From PKWO01 sp036384915 (GTDB taxonomy: Bacteria > Pseudomonadota > Gammaproteobacteria > Burkholderiales > Burkholderiaceae_D): a DNA stretch of 23,548 nucleotides. Positions 20,575 to 23,548 of the stretch are shown here, in pieces. The first letter of the stretch is position 1. Each line of letters opens with the position of its first letter. Made by a program: the position numbers and the translations under genes. The notes under the pieces were generated by a model. It was not told where the DNA came from and made no database searches. It was given only the letters and a program-made list of their open reading frames with translations. The DNA lies in assembly GCA_036384915.1 (NCBI GenBank), contig DASVLJ010000048.1:1-23548 (forward strand). Direction: 5' to 3'.

Positions 20575-21045
20575 ATGCCACGTCGTCGTGAAGTACCCAA
20601 GCGCGAAATTCTGCCCGATCCGAAGTTCGGCAATGTTGACGTTTCCAAGTTCGTCAATGTGCTGATGCTCTCCGGTAAGAAGTCCATCGCCGAAAACATC
20701 ATCTATGGTGCCTTTGATCATATTCAAAGCAAGTCCGGCAAGGATCCGCTGGAAGTGTTCGCTGCTGCCATCAACAATTGCAAGCCGCTGGTCGAAGTGA
20801 AGTCGCGCCGCGTCGGCGGTGCCAACTACCAGGTGCCCGTTGAAGTGCGTCCGGTCCGCCGCATGGCCCTGTCGATGCGCTGGCTGCGTGAAGCTGCCAA
20901 CAAGCGCAGCGAAAAATCCATGCCCCAGCGTTTGGCTGGCGAACTGATGGAAGCCGCCGAAGGCCGTGGCGGCGCCATGAAGAAGCGTGATGAAGTCCAC
21001 CGCATGGCTGAAGCGAACAAGGCGTTCTCGCACTTCCGCTTCTAA
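20575..21045 (+). CDS. rpsG: 30S ribosomal protein S7
   Basis: A 156-residue S7, the primary organiser of the 30S head and a contact for E-site tRNA. It begins MPRRREVPKREILPDPKFGN and has LMLSGKKSIAENIIYGAFD, NCKPLVEVKSRRVGGANYQV, PVEVRPVRRMALSMRWL and ends AEANKAFSHFRF. AAGGA lies seven bases before the ATG. The length equals that of most beta- and gammaproteobacterial S7 proteins apart from the strain-specific extension of E. coli K-12. It is followed by a 159-base gap with a strong hairpin before fusA. Confidence 0.98.
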   Translation: MPRRREVPKREILPDPKFGNVDVSKFVNVLMLSGKKSIAENIIYGAFDHIQSKSGKDPLEVFAAAINNCKPLVEVKSRRVGGANYQVPVEVRPVRRMALSMRWLREAANKRSEKSMPQRLAGELMEAAEGRGGAMKKRDEVHRMAEANKAFSHFRF

Positions 21046-21122
21046 TCGCCTCATCGCCGGCCGTCATTGTTCCGTAACACCGACAAGTCAAACTGGCGGT
21101 CGCTGTAGTTGCAGTGCAAAGA

Positions 21123-21149
21123 AAACCGAGCGCAAACGTCGCTCGGTTT
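21123..21149 (+). terminator. Terminator-like hairpin between rpsG and fusA
   Basis: AAACCGAGCG (21123-21132) and CGCTCGGTTT (21140-21149) form a perfect 10-bp stem with loop CAAACGT. Only TTTC follows, so termination is probably partial. It may reduce fusA-tuf read-through or mark an RNA processing site within the str operon. Confidence 0.6.
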
Positions 21150-21154
21150 CGCAC

Positions 21155-21179
21155 ATTAAGTTTCACACAATTAAGTTTC
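21155..21179 (+). repeat. Direct repeat ATTAAGTTTC upstream of fusA
   Basis: ATTAAGTTTC occurs at 21155-21164 and again at 21170-21179, fifteen bases apart, joined by ACACA. The pair lies between the hairpin and the fusA ribosome site. It may be a binding site or a simple local duplication; no function is evident. Confidence 0.75.
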
Positions 21180-21204
21180 GTCTATCAACGATTTAGGATT
21201 CATT

Positions 21205-23310
21205 ATGGCTCGCAAGACTCCCATTGAGCGCTACCGCAACATCGGTATTTCCGCTCACATCGACGCCGGTAAAACCACCACGACCGAGCGTATCCTGTAC
21301 TACACAGGCGTGAATCACAAGATTGGCGAAGTGCACGATGGCGCAGCCACGATGGACTGGATGGAACAGGAACAGGAGCGCGGCATCACGATTACGTCGG
21401 CTGCGACGACCTGCTTCTGGAAGGGCATGGCCAATAACTTCCCCGAGCACCGCATCAACATCATCGACACCCCCGGCCACGTGGACTTCACCATCGAGGT
21501 GGAGCGTTCCATGCGCGTCCTGGACGGTGCTTGCATGGTCTATTGCGCAGTGGGCGGCGTGCAGCCCCAATCGGAAACCGTTTGGCGCCAGGCCAACAAG
21601 TACAAGGTGCCCCGTCTCGCGTTCGTCAACAAGATGGACCGCACCGGCGCGAACTTCTTCAAGGTGTACGAGCAGATGCGTACCCGCCTGAAGGCCAACC
21701 CGATCGTCATGCAAGTGCCCATCGGCGCCGAAGAACACTTCGAAGGCGTGATCGACCTGGTCAAGATGAAGGCTATCTACTGGGACGACGCTTCGCAAGG
21801 CATGAAGTTCGACTACCGCGACATTCCCGCCAACCTGCAGGCAACTGCTGACGAATGGCGCGAAAAGATGGTTGAGGCCGCCGCTGAAGCCAACGAAGAC
21901 TTGATGAACAAGTACCTGGAAGAAGGCACCCTTTCGGAAGAAGAAATCAAGATGGCGATCCGCCAGCGTACCATCGCCAGCGAAATCGTCCCGATGATGT
22001 GCGGCACCGCGTTCAAGAACAAGGGCGTGCAAGCGATGTTGGACGGCGTGATCGAATACCTGCCGGCTCCGACCGACATTCCGCCTGTTACCGGTACCGA
22101 TGAAGACGAGCAACCGGCCGTGCGCCGCCGTGAAGACGACGAGAAGTTCTCGGCTCTGGCATTCAAGATCATGACCGACCCGTTCGTCGGTCAGTTGATC
22201 TTCTTCCGCGTGTACTCCGGCGTGGTCAATTCGGGCGACACCGTGTACAACCCGGTCAAGGGCAAGAAAGAACGTCTGGGCCGTATTCTGCAGATGCACG
22301 CCAACCAGCGCGAAGAAATCAAGGAAGTGCGCGCCGGCGACATCGCCGCTGCCGTGGGTCTGAAGGAAGCCACCACCGGCGACACGCTGTGCGACCCGAC
22401 TTCGATCATCACGCTCGAACGCATGGTGTTCCCGGAACCCGTGATCTCGCAAGCCGTCGAGCCGAAGACCAAGCAAGACCAGGAAAAGATGGGTCTGGCC
22501 CTGAACCGTCTGGCTCAGGAAGATCCGTCGTTCCGCGTCCGTACCGACGAAGAGTCGGGCCAGACGATCATCTCCGGTATGGGCGAACTGCACCTGGAAA
22601 TTATCGTCGACCGTATGCGCCGCGAATTCAACGTCGAAGCGACCGTGGGCAAGCCGCAAGTGGCTTACCGTGAAACGATCCGCAAGACTTGCGAAGAAAT
22701 CGAAGGCAAGTTCGTCAAGCAATCCGGTGGCCGCGGTCAGTATGGTCACGTCGTTCTGAAGATCGAGCCGCAAGAGCCGGGCAAGGGCTTCGAGTTCGTC
22801 GACGCCATCAAGGGCGGTGTGGTTCCTCGCGAATACATTCCCGCCGTTGAAAAGGGCATCATCGACACGCTGCCGACGGGCGTTCTGGCCGGCTACCCTG
22901 TGGTCGACGTCAAGGTCACGCTGACCTTCGGTTCTTACCACGACGTGGACTCGAACGAAAATGCGTTCCGCATGGCCGGTTCGATGGCGTTCAAGGATGG
23001 CTGCCGCAAGGCCTCGCCGGTTCTGCTTGAGCCGATGATGGCTGTCGAAGTGGAAACGCCGGAAGACTACGCCGGTACCGTGATGGGCGACTTGTCGTCC
23101 CGCCGCGGCATGGTGCAAGGCATGGATGAAATCGCCGGCGGTGGCGGCAAGATCATCAAGGCTGAAGTGCCGCTGTCCGAAATGTTTGGTTATTCGACCT
23201 CGCTGCGTTCCGCAACGCAAGGCCGTGCGACCTACACGATGGAATTCAAGCACTACGCCGAAGCGCCGAAGAATGTGACCGAGGCAATCGTCTCGGCCAA
23301 GGCCAAGTAA
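21205..23310 (+). CDS. fusA: Elongation factor G
   Basis: A 701-residue EF-G, the GTPase that drives translocation of tRNA and mRNA and, with RRF, ribosome recycling. GTP-binding motifs are AHIDAGKTTTTER (17-29), DTPGH (from D88) and NKMD (from N142). Switch 1 has ERGITITSAATTC. The C-terminal domains contain GMGELHLEIIVDRM, KQSGGRGQYGHVVL and the SSRRGMVQGMDE loop region. Length and domains match family members from betaproteobacteria, with no truncation. AGGA lies about seven bases upstream of the ATG. It belongs to the str operon with rpsL, rpsG and the following tuf. Genomes of this group may carry a second fusA, which cannot be judged here. Confidence 0.98.
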   Translation: MARKTPIERYRNIGISAHIDAGKTTTTERILYYTGVNHKIGEVHDGAATMDWMEQEQERGITITSAATTCFWKGMANNFPEHRINIIDTPGHVDFTIEVERSMRVLDGACMVYCAVGGVQPQSETVWRQANKYKVPRLAFVNKMDRTGANFFKVYEQMRTRLKANPIVMQVPIGAEEHFEGVIDLVKMKAIYWDDASQGMKFDYRDIPANLQATADEWREKMVEAAAEANEDLMNKYLEEGTLSEEEIKMAIRQRTIASEIVPMMCGTAFKNKGVQAMLDGVIEYLPAPTDIPPVTGTDEDEQPAVRRREDDEKFSALAFKIMTDPFVGQLIFFRVYSGVVNSGDTVYNPVKGKKERLGRILQMHANQREEIKEVRAGDIAAAVGLKEATTGDTLCDPTSIITLERMVFPEPVISQAVEPKTKQDQEKMGLALNRLAQEDPSFRVRTDEESGQTIISGMGELHLEIIVDRMRREFNVEATVGKPQVAYRETIRKTCEEIEGKFVKQSGGRGQYGHVVLKIEPQEPGKGFEFVDAIKGGVVPREYIPAVEKGIIDTLPTGVLAGYPVVDVKVTLTFGSYHDVDSNENAFRMAGSMAFKDGCRKASPVLLEPMMAVEVETPEDYAGTVMGDLSSRRGMVQGMDEIAGGGGKIIKAEVPLSEMFGYSTSLRSATQGRATYTMEFKHYAEAPKNVTEAIVSAKAK

Positions 23311-23330
23311 ATATTGAAGTAATTCAAGCC

Positions 23331-23359
23331 TGCCGCGCACCGCACAATGGGGCGCGGCA
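23331..23359 (+). other. Hairpin between fusA and tuf
   Basis: TGCCGCGC (23331-23338) and GCGCGGCA (23352-23359) form a perfect 8-bp stem with a 13-base loop. A-T-rich sequence without a T-run follows. It may protect the fusA end or help set the high tuf expression independent of fusA. Confidence 0.5.
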
Positions 23360-23407
23360 ATTTAAATCTGAATTTGAATAAATCGTTCTTTTTGAAGGAA
23401 GAATAAA

Positions 23408-23548
23408 ATGGCAAAGAGCAAGTTTGAGCGGACCAAGCCGCACGTGAATGTCGGCACGATCGGTCACGTTGACCATGGCAAGACCACGCTGACGGCGGCA
23501 ATCGCCACCGTGCTGTCGAAGAAATTCGGCGGCGAAGCCAAGGCCTAC
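23408..23548 (+). CDS. tuf: Elongation factor Tu, N-terminal start (cut by window edge)
   Basis: The last 141 bases encode the first 47 residues of EF-Tu, beginning MAKSKFERTKPHVNVGTIGH with the P-loop GHVDHGKTT at about residues 19-27. AAGGA followed by AGAATAAA precedes the ATG. This is the second tuf copy of the window, in the classical str position after fusA. It has the same orientation as the copy ending at base 205, so two near-identical genes probably bracket the whole region as direct repeats. Confidence 0.97.
   Translation, partial: MAKSKFERTKPHVNVGTIGHVDHGKTTLTAAIATVLSKKFGGEAKAY

Overview
The window is a chromosomal segment of a betaproteobacterium, most likely order Burkholderiales and probably family Oxalobacteraceae. 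I infer this from the close match of RpoB, RpoC, NusG, S12 and EF-G to Burkholderiales proteins as I remember them, and from the gene order tuf, tRNA-Trp, secE, nusG, rplKAJL, rpoBC, rpsL, rpsG, fusA, tuf. No species call is possible by eye.

Layout. Bases 1-12773, all plus strand, hold the 3' end of one tuf gene, tRNA-Trp, secE, nusG, the L11-L1-L10-L7/L12 genes and rpoB-rpoC, closed by a strong terminator with a GNRA-type loop. Bases 12845-19692 hold a six-gene accessory block: a questin-oxidase-like protein (minus) divergent from soxR (plus), then a minus-strand pair made of a small unknown protein and a secreted protein, a phosphoethanolamine transferase (minus), and a TPR/SPINDLY-type O-GlcNAc transferase (minus). 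Bases 19804-23548, plus strand, hold the str operon: a good sigma70 promoter, rpsL, rpsG, fusA and the 5' end of a second tuf gene.

How the parts work together. The two housekeeping blocks encode protein secretion (SecE), transcription (NusG, beta, beta'), ribosomal proteins and elongation factors. Hairpins lie in most of their intercistronic gaps; the clearest regulatory candidate is a pair of mutually exclusive hairpins between rplL and rpoB. The accessory block contains the most unusual signal. A SoxR with an intact iron-sulfur cysteine motif sits head-to-head with a questin-oxidase-like gene, and between them is a near-consensus SoxR box set in a 19-bp promoter spacer that points toward the oxidase gene. 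This reads as a self-contained circuit in which a redox-cycling quinone is sensed and an enzyme of an anthraquinone-cleaving family is made. The other accessory genes suggest envelope modification (phosphoethanolamine transfer) and cytosolic protein glycosylation; whether they are connected is unknown.

No transposase, integrase, CRISPR array or rRNA gene was seen. The two tuf genes are cut by the window edges and are not pseudogenes on present evidence.
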